NCBI GenBank assembly: GCA_000611775.1
Contig: KK106981.1
Span: 5,697,750-5,761,749 of the forward strand
DNA length: 64,000 nucleotides
Reading direction: 5' to 3'
Source: Umbilicaria muhlenbergii
Taxonomy: Eukaryota; Ascomycota; Lecanoromycetes; Umbilicariales; Umbilicariaceae
Below the pieces are notes generated by a model, which searched no databases, was not told the DNA's origin, and saw only the letters and a list, made by a program, of their open reading frames with translations. The translations under genes were made by a program, and so were the position numbers. This document shows positions 11,299-22,360 of this stretch, in pieces. Each line of letters opens with the position of its first letter. The stretch's first letter is position 1.

Positions 11299-12983
11299 TC
11301 AACCCCCCAACCTAGCCACTCTCCCCACACCCAGCACACACCAATAAGCCAACTCCCTCTTCTCCATCCTCTCCTTCTCCCCACCCGCACCCGCACCACC
11401 CCCCTCCTCCCCCGCAACCTCAACCTCATACTCCACCCTCACAAACACCGGAATCTCCAGCACATCCCCATCCTCCCCCACCCCCGCTTCCTCCCCCCTA
11501 ACCTCCACACAAACAACCTCCAAAACCACACTCGTCCAATTCCGCCCCCTCTCCCAAACCTTCCCCGCCTCCGCCTCTTTCACCTTCCCCCCCCCCTCCT
11601 CATCCCCGCCTTTTCCGCCCTTGCTCCCCTGGTCTTTCTTCTGCCCCGCACCCAACGCCTCATCCCACACGTCCGCGCTGGCCCCGATTTCGAACTGCGG
11701 ACACAGGATCGTGACTTTGTGCCCCGCGGGTCCCGGCGTGCGGCTGGGGGTGGCGAGCGTGATTTTCACGGGGTCGAACATGGGGTTTTTGAGGGTGAGG
11801 ATGAGTTGCAGCGGCTGCACGGGGGGTAAGGCGGCGAGGTCGAGGGACGGTTGTGGGGTAGCCGTGGTGGTGGAAAGGGGTTGTGCGGTGGCCGAGAGGG
11901 GTTTGAGCGTTATGGAGGGGATGTAATTGACGGCTACGAGGCGGATTCGGTAGCGGGTGCTTTGGACTTTGGCTTCGGGTTTGACGAGGATGTGGCGGCA
12001 GATGCGGCAGCGTTTGCTGCGTTTGGTGCGGAGGAGGGCGGGGATGGGCCAGAGGTTGTCGACGGATCTGGGGGCGTGGCGCTGTTCGGAGCGTTGGGAC
12101 GGGCTGGTCGTGTTTTCCCAGCCGTGGGCGCGGAGGGTTTCGATCGTAGACGCTGAGGAGCGGGGGTCGTGAATGTGGAGTCCTTCGGATGGGGAGAGGG
12201 CTTCTCGCATGGGGGCGGGTTTGGGGGAGGGTTTTTTGCTGCTGCTGAGGGAGGAGGTGTAGAGACTCATTATTCGGGCGAGGCTGCTGGGGGAGGAGTA
12301 GTTGTAGTCGCTGGGGGAGGAGAGCAGCGGGTTGCTGGGGGTGGAGGAGGAGAGTTGGGTTGTGTAGAAGGATTTGAGGGAGGCGAAGCGGGCGTCTGGG
12401 TTGGTGGGTTGGGGGATAGTTGATGGGTCGACGGCTTTTGCGGCGGTGCGCTCGCTTTTCATCTTGGTGAGTTGGCCGTGGATGTTATTGGGTTTCCCAA
12501 AGTGGATGCCGATGTCGAGGGACGTCCAGTTGCAGTATCCGCAATTGAGGATCCATTGGCCTTGCGCACCGCCGGTCTCTGACTCGAGGGTGCTTACGGC
12601 GAGAGGCGCGGTGCATATTGGGCAGTTAAAGCAGTTGCGAGTACATCTGTAGTCCCATCAGTGCGAGTCTAAACCTCCCTAAGGTTGGGAGACTTTACCT
12701 ACCTATTGCCTTCGCTCTTCACCATGCTGCTGGGGACTTCGAACAGGCAGCTCGGACAGTACCAGCACACGATCTCCTCCAAAGTGCATCTGGGACATCG
12801 TATTTCATGGCAGTCTTCGCAGTAGAGGAGATGTTCTGGTGGGTATAGAGAGTAATTCGCGCGGGGTGATCTTGGGTCAAACGTTCGCTCGTCGTCATCG
12901 CCTTCCACGTCCTGGACTCCCTTCGAGCTCGGAATATCTGTACATGGACAGCTTATGTAGCTGTATGGGAAGGCGAGCGACAT
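11299..12983 (-). CDS. dynactin subunit p62 (DCTN4 family)
   Basis: Two exons, 12983-12703 and 12646-11299, joined within an Arg codon, give 542 residues. The product is the p62 pointed-end subunit of dynactin, the dynein activator (Ro-2 in Neurospora). The start MSLAFPYSYISCPC is typical of the family. Zinc-binding Cys pairs follow: YCEDC..RCPRC, CWYCPSC, and after the junction CTRNCFNCPIC and LNCGYC. A long Ser/Pro-rich middle and a beta-rich C-terminal half follow. The C-terminal third contains a low-complexity Gly/Glu insert (about residues 450-480) and Glu/Gly runs near the end. The CDS is strongly GC-biased, which produces many antisense open frames. Confidence 0.9.
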
Positions 12984-13403
12984 CGTGGGTTGCTGACGCT
13001 GCTGATGACCAAGACGTTGCAGGGCTCCTCAGGCTGAGGAGGCTGGCACGTGGAGAACCGAAATGTGCCTTAGGGCTGAGCGCTCATCTGGAACAGAAAG
13101 GGAAGAAATGCACCAGATAAGGAATACGACCCTGCTTTACGATCGACTGTTATATCAATAGGGGTAAGCTGGTGTAAGAGGCTACTAATATTTTCACTTC
13201 TTTGGGACATCTAGAGGGTGAATCTGTGGGTTTTGGACTGCCACATACGCGTAGTGAAGAAGCCAGTATCATCTGCTAGCTACGGTGGCTTCATGCAAGC
13301 ACGGTACTTTTTCTACTCGTTATAGTTTGGAGTTTAGGTGTCTGGAAGGCAAAGAAACGCATTCGGTAGATGAAGCAGAGCGCTCCACGTCGATGAAGGG
13401 TAG
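12984..13403. other. intergenic region upstream of dynactin p62
   Basis: About 420 bp between two genes on the same strand, containing the dynactin promoter. No further feature was seen. Confidence 0.5.
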
Positions 13404-14535
13404 TCAATTATCTGTCTTGATGTTACCCCCACCTTCCAATATATCCTTCATGTTGATCTGCCCGCTGCCCCTAGGTAACGGTTTGGGTTGACCTTCTCCT
13501 TCCTTCCATCCAATCATATAGATCATTCGAAACGTGGCCGGCACGGTTCCATCCTCATTCCCATGCAGTTCTCGGTATATCGCTTCATTCGCCAACAGCA
13601 CCTCTCTCCTAATCCCTCCCATTTCTCGCCCCAGCACTGCGTTAGATTCCCCCATGGCTTGTAAGTCGGCCATTAGCGCGAATGTAGTCGGGTAGTCGAC
13701 AATGATGTCATCTACGTCAACAGTCAACATCTTGAACCCGGCTTTCCCCAATAAGCCTCCCACGTCTCGAACGTCCGCTAGAGGTGAAACGTGCGGTGAC
13801 ACCCCACCTCGACGCTCCAGATCAGCTAGTTGAAGAGATGTGCGGAGTTCAAAGAGGGTGTCGCCGCCAAACATGGCCGCTATAAAAGGAGCATCGGGCT
13901 TGAGAATCCGATGTATCTGAGAAAGAACAGAGGGTAGGTTGTTAATCCAATGCAGAGAGAGGGAGGAGAGGACGGCATCGAACGTGTTCTCTTCATATGG
14001 GAGGAACTCCTCATCTTGAAGTGTTTCTCGAGTTATGGATAGCGTCTCATTGAAGGGGAGGTCGACGTCGCGGTGGAGGAGGCTTGGGGAGGAGTCGGCG
14101 GCCGTAAGATGGGTGAGGCGGTTAGAGAGGGGTTGCGAATTCGGCTTCGAAGGGTTGGGGTCCGGGTCTGGAAGAGCGAGGGCACGTGCTATGTTGCAGG
14201 AATTGGCTCCAAGGTCAAGGACCAGCGGAAATTGGCGGTTGATGTCCTATTGAAACGGCGCTTAGTCAACGTGTATTTGCAGACAGTAAGCGGAGTGGGC
14301 CCACTAGCAGTCGTTCGCACAATCTGATGGCCACTTCATCCTTCAAGTAATCCACTTTCCGACCCGTCTCGACATCTAAGGCTGACCGTTCCTTCTGCAG
14401 GTATTTGGTGTGCCGGTTGAAGACCTGGAGCGTCGGGGCCCCAGGGGCTTGGACGGCGTAGCCACGAGTACGGCTTGGGAGACGCCTGCGGATGGCAGAA
14501 CGTGGCATGAACGGCCTCAACGATGCCGGCTTCAT
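13404..14535 (-). CDS. NDUFAF5: mitochondrial complex I assembly methyltransferase-like protein (NDUFAF5 family)
   Basis: Two exons, 14535-14305 and 14246-13404, phase 0, give 357 residues. The first about 35 residues are Arg/Ser-rich with no acids (RSAIRRRLPSRTRGYA), a classic mitochondrial presequence. A class I SAM-methyltransferase core follows, with glycine-rich motif I (LVLDLGANSCN), FDAVLSSLSLHW, and a motif near HRILKPDAPFIAAMFGG. The family is required for complex I assembly; human NDUFAF5 hydroxylates an arginine of NDUFS7. The C-terminus is extended, ending in a Gly-rich tail. The start was chosen because it keeps the whole presequence; an ATG at 14508 (MPRSAIRR) is a possible shorter start. 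Confidence 0.9.
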
Positions 14536-17450
14536 GACTTGGATGGGTGGAGCCCCACGGCACGCAGAGGAATGATTTGGAATGGCAGCTCTGGTGGTGG
14601 CGGTGTCTTCAAAGGGTCCGGAGAGGATGCCCCGCCGGGCCGAATAAGGGAGAACCCGACCACGGCTGGTAGGGCACAGCGGAGCATTGGAGCCTCCGTC
14701 CTTCCGTGCTTAGTCATGAGGTGCGCTTGGCAGGAGCGAGACTTGCAACTGACTGGACGTGACCGTGCTGACCTTGGAGTCCCGCGCAATCATGAATGTA
14801 CCCCTGAGTTTGCTCCTTTGGGCGATCAAACTTGCTGCGCGGGTGGCAAACCCTCACCCTTCAAAGCCACAGCTCACATTCGGTCGCGGCGCGCCAAACC
14901 GCAGCTCCCGGCAACCTATCGGCATCGTCGCTCGACCATCCGTCTCAATCTCGCCGTCTCAGATGGTTAGACATGCCAAGACAGGTGTTCGGACGGTACC
15001 ATCATCCATGGACGACGCATACATGGATCGACCGAACCTAGGTTTCGGGAGCTCTTCCGCGATTCTGGGTCGCATGCAGGGAAACGAGGCTCTTGGAACA
15101 TGGGGCTGCATGGCAATGGTACAAGATCTGGCAGAAGTCGCAGTCCGAGATCTGGATCATCAATAATCGACTCTTTATCGTCGCCTCCTTCGATTGTCGC
15201 ATGCCAGAACGGGCACAGAACGGGTACGGTGCGCTTCCCGTCTGGGTGAGTCGGTCGCTTGTCCGGTCTTGACTCTTGACTCTCTTTGGCTTGATTTTCT
15301 ATATGCGCCCTCAGACTCTCAGCACTGTCTGAGTTCTTGGCGTAGTGGTTGACTGGGGAAGAAGCATGGCACAGCTTCGGCGTAGCTGCAGGCGCATCAA
15401 TTGCTGGACTCGTCATCCTCATTCCATAGAGATTGAGAAACACGATCTCATCTCGCATGAACACATGTTCCATTACGAGATAAAGGGTAAGGATTCATCG
15501 CCGGGTACGAGTACATCGCCTATCCCGACACAGCTGGCTCGTGTCAAGATTTACGGCCGATCATCTCCTGGAGAGCTGCGTGGAAAGACGAGAGCTTACA
15601 GCGTATCGGAGCGATTATTCAGAGCCCCAATATGATGGAACTCACGCTATCCTTTGCAGTCTGATTGCTCAGCCCTCTGATAAATAGAGGAATCCACGAC
15701 CCAGTCATCAATAGTGAGATAATAAGAGTAATAGCGTGGCCAGTAGTCACGGTAATGTAACCGTCACACGAGAACAGAGAACATGGTCATTGCTGAGCTC
15801 ATCCTCATTCCTCACAGAAGGTTGTCCGACAGAACCGCCCTTCTTCTAGCGCCGTTCTAGCCTGCTCCAGTGCCCAGTGCTGACAGCAAGGCACGGTGAC
15901 AGTGAGCCCTCTGGCGGCGTTGATGCGGCAGGGAGACCGGGCACACGGCAGGAGGTAATCTTGGGGAGCGACGGGTACGCGGTGCCACTCTGCCATGGCC
16001 AAGGTCTCGGAGCTGGAACGCGCTGCCAGGGCCAGGATTACGGCACACGGATGCGAAGCGACCCCTGCAGAGGGCGCCGAGGACGCTTAGGCAGCTGTCC
16101 GACCACGTTTTCTCGGGCGCAGTGCAGGCTACCTTATTCCGTAACCGTACGGGCAGGTAAGGCCTCCACAGTCCTCGTTGCCAAACCCAAGCACTGCACC
16201 GCTGCACACCCTCAGCTCCATGGCTCTATGGCTCCTTTAGGCTTTCGCAACCCAAGCTCTGTTCGTTCACATCGTTCCCTCCGTCAGCCCCGCCGACCGA
16301 ATGAATAATCTCATCTCCGTCCAGCAGAGCCCAACCCCCAACCCCCAATGCTCACTCTGACTCCTGCCCAAATTCCCAACCATGAGTCAGACTAGGTATT
16401 CCCACATGGCTGTGAGTAATCTTCTTCGCTCCTTCACCTGTCGACCCGGTCGTTATAATTAACTCGCATACGTTGCACCATATCAGTGGCAGCCTCGGGT
16501 ACATCCCGTCTGACAGCCTTGATCGCTGGCTTCCTGATGTAACATTGTGACATGGCAACACGCATGCAACGCATGGCAGCTCAGGATGAGCATCCTTTCA
16601 TTCAGGGATGCCTGCAGGGCCTGCTTTAACCGTGACCTGTATGCGCTTGTGGAGGGTGGCTTCCACCGGCTTTCACTGGCTGCGCGACCTGCTGCAGGTA
16701 CCGGAAGTCAGACAAGGATGGGGCAAGAGTCCCGGAAGTCCCTTTTCGCGTGGACGGGGTCCGGTAAGGCACTATTTGCGACCCGTGTGAAAATCTGCTG
16801 GGTCGAGCCAGAGTGGCAGGCATCACATTGGGCCCCTGGGCCCCCGGAGCCCTACCAAAAGCCTAAAAGTGCTAACTGGAGAGGGCGCCCATCATGCCCC
16901 CCCTGCTGCCACCGAGCTCTGAAACTATGATCTCCCAAGCTCCAGCTCCCCATCCCTGCCATCCGCAAGCCTACCAGCGCCCGTTGCTAAGGCAAGGAGA
17001 GGGCCAGAGGGAAAGCCGACGAGGCACTGCCAACAACGGGAAGCCAACGAAAAGTCTAGAGAAAGCTCTTTGCGTCATGTCGTCTAACAGTGTCCACAGA
17101 CCCTACGCTTCGTGTAGTCATGTCTTGCACACCAAATATTGAAGCACAGAAAGGGATACTAATGTCTCGGCTGCCCTCTCCAAGGGGCGCCGGCATGTTG
17201 TTTATATCAGTCGCCATCCCGTCGGACCCCAACTTCACACCTGCTATCCTCAACACTCTCCGACTCCTGTAACCGTAACATTCTGCTAAGCGTCTGTTTC
17301 CCCTTTGCTTGCCATAGACCTCTTTGATTCACCCTGCCTCGGCCCCTGCAGCCCGTCCGTCAAAGAAAAGGCGCCGATTTGCTGTTCACTCGTCGAATGC
17401 GACCTGTCGTAGGATCTGTCAAATCCACGCGGAAATCAAATAATCTCCCA
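14536..17450. other. gene-poor stretch
   Basis: Almost 3 kb without a convincing gene. Open frames at 14410-14970 (+), 14967-15473 (-), 15877-16308 (+) and 16547-16930 (+) lack domains, hydrophobic patterning or splice support and overlap one another. No tRNA-like fold, transposon end or tandem repeat was recognised by eye. Confidence 0.4.
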
Positions 17451-18445
17451 GCTCCAGCATAAAAGGCTTCGCCGCATTCCTAAGGAAACCAAGGATACCG
17501 CGAAATCACCTTACCAAATCTCACCTGCATCCTCTGCGCAACGTCGGTGCCGCCGCAGACCGGATTCCTCTATTCTAGCCCTCTGTACGAGGTGCTATAC
17601 TTGACAGCACAGCCGTATTACAGATCACACATGTGAGTCAGCCCAGCGTCCGCAAACCTCTCTGCCTAGACTCCTCAGGCTGTTATGAGGCTATATAATG
17701 GCGTCCAACCTCCAACATTTCCAGAACCATACCAAGCTTCCATTGCTAATACGCCCCCAAGCATACCAAGACCTCTATGATCATCAGAGTCACTCCGCCA
17801 ACAATGAATATGGGACGCGGCGCATACGACACCACCGGTGTACCGAAACCAAAGCCACCTACCAAGCCCCGGTAATACCTCCAAAGCAGCTTCGCGATGG
17901 GTCCGTCTCCGCCTATCATTACCTCTCTCCGCTACCTCGACCCTCACCACTCTCCTCTGCGTCATAACCTGCCGGCGATGGATACACCACTCGAGCCACC
18001 TCGGGTGCCGTCTGCTGGAGGGCTGAATGACTCCTCGCGAAGTGAGTGGTTATCGAAACTAAATTATTCCTCGCACCCTTGACTAATCGTGCAGTAGGTT
18101 CTTCGTTCATCCGCACCGCTCATCTGCTTGCTACCCGATCTCCACCGCCACCGAATCTTTCGTTTTGCGCCTTGCTGCCTCCATTCGTCGAATTCCAATA
18201 TATCCTCTAGACCGTTCGTTCCAGCTATTGGCGACCTCATCGCTCTGTATTACTATTCGGCGCTTCGCCACAACACGCCAAGCGACGACTTCGACATCGT
18301 GTACTTCTACCTTTTAGCGACTTTCTCGATTCCATCCAGCGGTCCGTCCTTTCATTCAAGCATCCTCGTTTTTGCATGCATCGGTATCGGGAGTAAAAGT
18401 CTCAGCTCGGCGTTTACACTAGACGGTTTTGGGCGTGGGTGATTA
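17451..18445 (+). other. possible spliced transcript with short open frames
   Basis: TATA-like boxes (ATAAAAG near 17459, TATATAA near 17691) are followed by two well-formed introns: GTGAGT near 17632 to CTCCTCAG near 17687, and GTGAGT near 18032 with CTTGACTAAT and TGCAG near 18094. Between them a start ATG near 17804 opens the peptide MNMGRGAYDTTGVPKPK before a stop. No joined frame gives a recognisable protein. It may be an untranslated RNA, an upstream-ORF leader or a small unknown gene. Confidence 0.25.
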
Positions 18446-18982
18446 CTGGGTATACCAAAATAGAACTCCTCGACCTCACGGTCTTTTTCTTTGTCTGCTC
18501 TCTGGGTTCGGGAAGGTGTACAGTTATCTATGCTGGGGTTCTGCGACCGGGTCTGGGCAGGGCATGGAGGGCCTTCGGGGCCTCCGTGGCGCTGGGATTA
18601 GACAAGCTTGGGCAAGAACATAGGGCTGGAACCTGGATCTCAAAGCATTGGTGTTTGGACTGGGCGTTTTATCATTAGACTGACTCATTGGGTTATCAAC
18701 TACACAATCATCTATACGTCGTTTGTCCAACACAGTGCAGGTGTCATTGTAGCGTTGCCTAATGATTGTCTCCCAGGCTGCACCGCTCTTCAGTCCCTCC
18801 GTCACGGAAATCCTAGTGGGACGGGCAACAAGCGAAACTAAGCCGGATCGGGCCGACCTTCGTCATCTGTACAGAACCCGCCATTTCACAGCATCCACGC
18901 GGTGCAACAGCATTTCCTAGAACCGCCCGCCATTTCCGTGCGTCTACCCACTACTCTTCTCAAAGACCTCATTTCACCATAT
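18446..18982. other. intergenic region upstream of the Rab5 gene
   Basis: About 540 bp with no convincing gene; the Rab5 promoter and leader are expected here. Confidence 0.45.
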
Positions 18983-19953
18983 ATGGCCGACGCGACTCCA
19001 AAACCCAGCAGCAGCGTTAAGCTGGTCCTGCTCGGCGAAGCTGCAGTCGGAAAGGCATGTGCCAGGCAGACCACATGCAAAATCACCACTGACCCTCTTC
19101 CACTCAGTCATCCCTCGTCCTCCGATTCGTCAACAACGAATTCCAAGAGAACAAAGAACCCACCATCGGCGGTACGGACCACCCAATCCCCATACCCCTC
19201 CCAGTCCTGCGACCCCAAAAAACCAACATCCCAATCCTCCAGCACCTCAATCTCTTCACCCCCCCCTTTCTTCTCCCTCCCCATCCCCGCACAAAAAACC
19301 CACACTAACCCCTTCGCCCCCCCCTTCCAGCCGCCTTCCTCACCCAAAAATGCCCCCTCCCCACCCGCACCATCAAGTTCGAAATCTGGGACACCGCCGG
19401 CCAAGAACGCTTCGCCTCCCTCGCCCCGATGTACTACCGCAACGCGCAATCCGCCCTCGTCGTCTACGACCTCACGAAACCCACCTCCCTACTCAAAGCC
19501 CGCCACTGGGTCGCCGAGCTCCAACGCCAGGCCAGCCCGGGCATCGTGATTGCCCTGGTGGGCAATAAACTCGACCTGACCAACACCTCCGCGCCGTCTT
19601 CGGCGCGGGCTGCATCTCGTGCCGCGGATGATGATCCGGCGGCGGCGGATGATGAAGAAGTGGACGCCGCGGACGACGCAGCGGGGGATGCGCGCAAAGT
19701 GTCGACGCGGGAGGCCAAGGATTATGCGGAGGAGGAGGGGCTGCTGTTTTTTGAGACGAGCGCCAAGACGGGGACGAATGTGCAGGAGGTTTTTACGGCT
19801 ATTGCGAATGCCATTCCGGAAACGCAGTTGAAGGGGCCGGGGCGGGGGGGGGCGGCGCAGACGGCGTTGGGGGCGGGGAGGGCGGAGGAGGGCGCGAGGG
19901 TGGATTTGGCGAGGGTGGGGGGGGAGGGGGCGAAGGAGGGATGTGCTTGCTGA
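18983..19953 (+). CDS. ypt5: Rab5-type small GTPase (Vps21/Ypt5)
   Basis: Exons 18983-19054, 19108-19171 and 19331-19953 give 252 residues. Rab5 proteins organise early endosome docking and fusion. The G-motifs are complete: P-loop GEAAVGKSS, switch I ending PTIGAAF, WDTAGQE, GNKLD and ETSAK. The C-terminus is EGCAC, giving the CxC pair for geranylgeranylation. Intron 1 (19055-19107) splits the P-loop between GK and SS and has a GC donor (AAG|GCATGT) with CACTGAC branch and CTCAG acceptor; no GT donor gives an intact frame. Intron 2 (159 nt) is extremely C-rich. An Ala/Asp-rich insertion (about 40 residues) after NKLD and a Gly-rich tail lengthen it beyond yeast Vps21. Confidence 0.93.
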
Positions 19954-20701
19954 GGGAGTGGGAGGGGTAAGGAGGCGGATATGGGGTGTTTTCATGTTTG
20001 TGTGTGGATGCCGGGGGGGAGGGAGCGGGGGTGAGGTTGAGTGTGGGGTAGAGATTCGGTTGTGGGGAATGGTAGGGGCTGGTTGATTTGTTCTCCCTGC
20101 TTGTAGAACCATGTCATAATCTTCACAGGCCTATGCTTCGTCGTTTCGATTGGCGGGATGGGTGGGTTTCACTGCAGGGTGGGTCTCACTGCAGTGCGGC
20201 GTATGAAGCGTGTATGCATGCTTGCTATTCCTTCATGTCTACATTGGCGCGCGTTTGTGAAGATCATGTTTCAGGCTTGGGGTGATGATGTGCTTGAATG
20301 AAGCAATCACAGAGGACGTTGAAAATCTTTAAGGTTGGATCGGTGGTGAAGATTGATGAAAATCGATGGGGTATGAGAATACTGCTCCTCGTGATGGATA
20401 TGCTGAGAAGGACAGAATGAAAAGAGTGACAGCGTACTTGACTATGTTATTAGCATGTATCAGTATTCTCCCCGTCCTCTTTCACAAGCTCATTAACACT
20501 ATCTATCTCATCCACAACATCACTCAACAGGCGGGGGCGCAGGCAGGACGTCCAATTTGCGGCTTTACTCACCAACGCGGTACGGAAGGGCCTCAAATGT
20601 ACCCCAGCGGATCAGATGACCGTAATGGCAGCTCCAGCTCAGCCAATAGATTCGAACCCATTCCATTTTAAACCATCTATAATGTGCTCCATCCACCAAA
20701 C
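19954..20701. other. convergent intergenic region (Rab5 / ARPC5)
   Basis: About 750 bp, G-rich directly after the Rab5 stop. Two close copies of a GGGTTTCACTGCAGG/GGGTCTCACTGCAGT motif occur near 20163-20193. The open frame 20366-20671 shows no protein features. Confidence 0.45.
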
Positions 20702-21445
20702 CTACACCGTCCTCCGATCCGTCATCGTCCTAACCACCGACCCCGCCCCCGCTATCTCAACCACCTTCTCATGCCAGCTCAACAGCACGCTCATAGCCTG
20801 CCCGCCGCCCTCGCCCCCGCCGCGCGAATGTATTTGCGAGAACCCCGTCGATTGCGGCGACATGGAGGAGCGGGTTGTGTGGTTGTGGGTGTGGTTGGAG
20901 GGGGCGGGCGTGTGCGACATGCCTTTGTATCTGCAGATGTAGGATCGGTGGTCAGTAAATTTTTGGAGTATGGTTGCAAAAGCGGGGGGGGTTGTTTCTG
21001 GTATAGAGGGGGTTAGGGGGAGGTACAGGTATTTCATCAGTACGTCTAGCAGCGCCGACCCGCCGTCGGATTCGTAGATGCGGCGGAGGATGGGGGACAT
21101 TTCTGATTGCTTGATTGATTGGAGCACTTCTACTACGCTTGCTAGGTGGATGTCCTGTGGAACCCGATCAGTTAGCCGGTTGCCTAACCATGGGTGCCTT
21201 TATCAGGGTGCCCTTACCTTCGTGTGGCTGTCCCCTCCATATGGCGCGTTCTCCAGAGCTCCTCGTAGTGCTCCCTCTGCATCTCCTGCGCGTAGTAATT
21301 GCCGTATTTGTCCTGCTAGGCTCTGCACTTCGGACGCGGAGACGGGGGCCACGGCGGGGGTGAGGGAGGCGGTGTCGAAGTTGGCGGAGGATTCGGGGTC
21401 GAGGAGGTCGATGTTGATGGTTCGCCAGTTCATGGTAGAAGCCAT
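20702..21445 (-). CDS. ARC15: Arp2/3 complex subunit 5 (ARPC5, p16)
   Basis: Three exons, 21445-21218, 21154-21027 and 20930-20702, give 194 residues, the normal family size. The subunit helps tie Arp2 and the rest of the actin-nucleating complex together. Visible hallmarks: NWRTINIDLLDPESS at the N-terminus, LAGQIRQLLRAGD, EVLQSIKQSEM, DVLMKYLYKGMS, and the ending MLSWHEK-type VLLSWHEKVVEIAG...VRTMTDRRTV. The second intron (21026-20931) is in phase with the exons and free of stops. It can be read through, but that would put 32 extra residues in the middle of LMKYL|YKGMS; a TACTGAC branch and CTGCAG acceptor support splicing. A Ser/His-rich linker before the last helix is fungal-specific. Confidence 0.92.
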
Positions 21446-22360
21446 TTTGTGGGATAGTCGGAGGTGGTTTCTGGTGGTTGAGATGGACGGAGAGAGTGAT
21501 ATTAGGGAATATGGGGCCCACAGCCCGTTGCGTAGCTCGTCTTGCTGATTAGGTGTAGCCGATAGTATAGCAATGCTTCGTGAAAGGTACAGGCTTTTGC
21601 GTACTTCCTGTTATCCACCAGTTTTGCGTGACCAATAATGGCCGGTGCTTGTAAGGGCGGTACTGTCTGATACTTCTGTTGCGAATTGGTTGAGGTTGAG
21701 GATGATGGAGTGGTAGATTTGTGAGTACAGCTGCTCTTTCTTGCCTGCTAGTGCGTTGAAGATCGATTTGGACAGCAGCAGAGAAATATTGAGGGAGAGT
21801 ACAATACGGAGCTGAGTCTTGGTGTTGCAATTGAATAAATGGCTTAGTCGCTGTTACCTGCAAGGTTCCGGAGTAGGCACGTCAGCCTGGAGACCCCCCC
21901 CACACGCCTCCAAGCCGAATCGGTACTCATACAAACTAACACCAATCATACTGGCCAGAAGATCACCAATATCTCAACACCAACTGTACTCTAGAATACA
22001 CCCTGAAATCCGTATCATTACCGTAGATAATCACTTAAGGATCCCCGAGCATACTCCGCAACCCAATAACATCACTAACAGTGGCTGCATTGAAACTACA
22101 AATAACCCTTACCAAGACTGCCCCCTACCAATCCTTCTACGTCGGATCTCTGCCCTCCGAGTACCACAAGATCAGCTCATCCCGCAATAACCCATCTCAA
22201 ACCGTCGCCCCGGATGCGTCCACCGGTCAGTCCCAGGAGGCCCTCCTATCAGTTCAGTAGAGCCAGCCATCTGGCTCACCAACATCGGGGTCGAAGATCC
22301 AGCATGCATATACATTGAATACTTGCCCTCACTAATCTACCTACACCTTCGTAACCCCCG
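21446..22360. other. intergenic region (ARPC5 promoter / BOR1 3' side)
   Basis: About 900 bp without a convincing gene; the first few hundred bases should hold the ARPC5 promoter. Confidence 0.5.

Noticed and set aside
14967-15473. 168-codon open frame on the minus strand
   Set aside because: Scattered Cys/Pro/Arg text with no domain-like order; overlaps other random frames.
18902-18982. Upstream in-frame extension of Rab5
   Set aside because: It has no ATG; the codon at 18902 is GTG, and the ATG at 18983 matches the usual Rab5 N-terminus length.
20647-20662. tRNA T-loop-like TTCGAA on the minus strand
   Set aside because: Flanks do not pair as a T-stem and no acceptor or anticodon arm could be drawn.
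20931-21026. 32-residue insertion in the ARPC5 open frame
   Set aside because: It is a stop-free intron: GTACCT donor, TACTGAC branch and CTGCAG acceptor restore LMKYLYKGMS.
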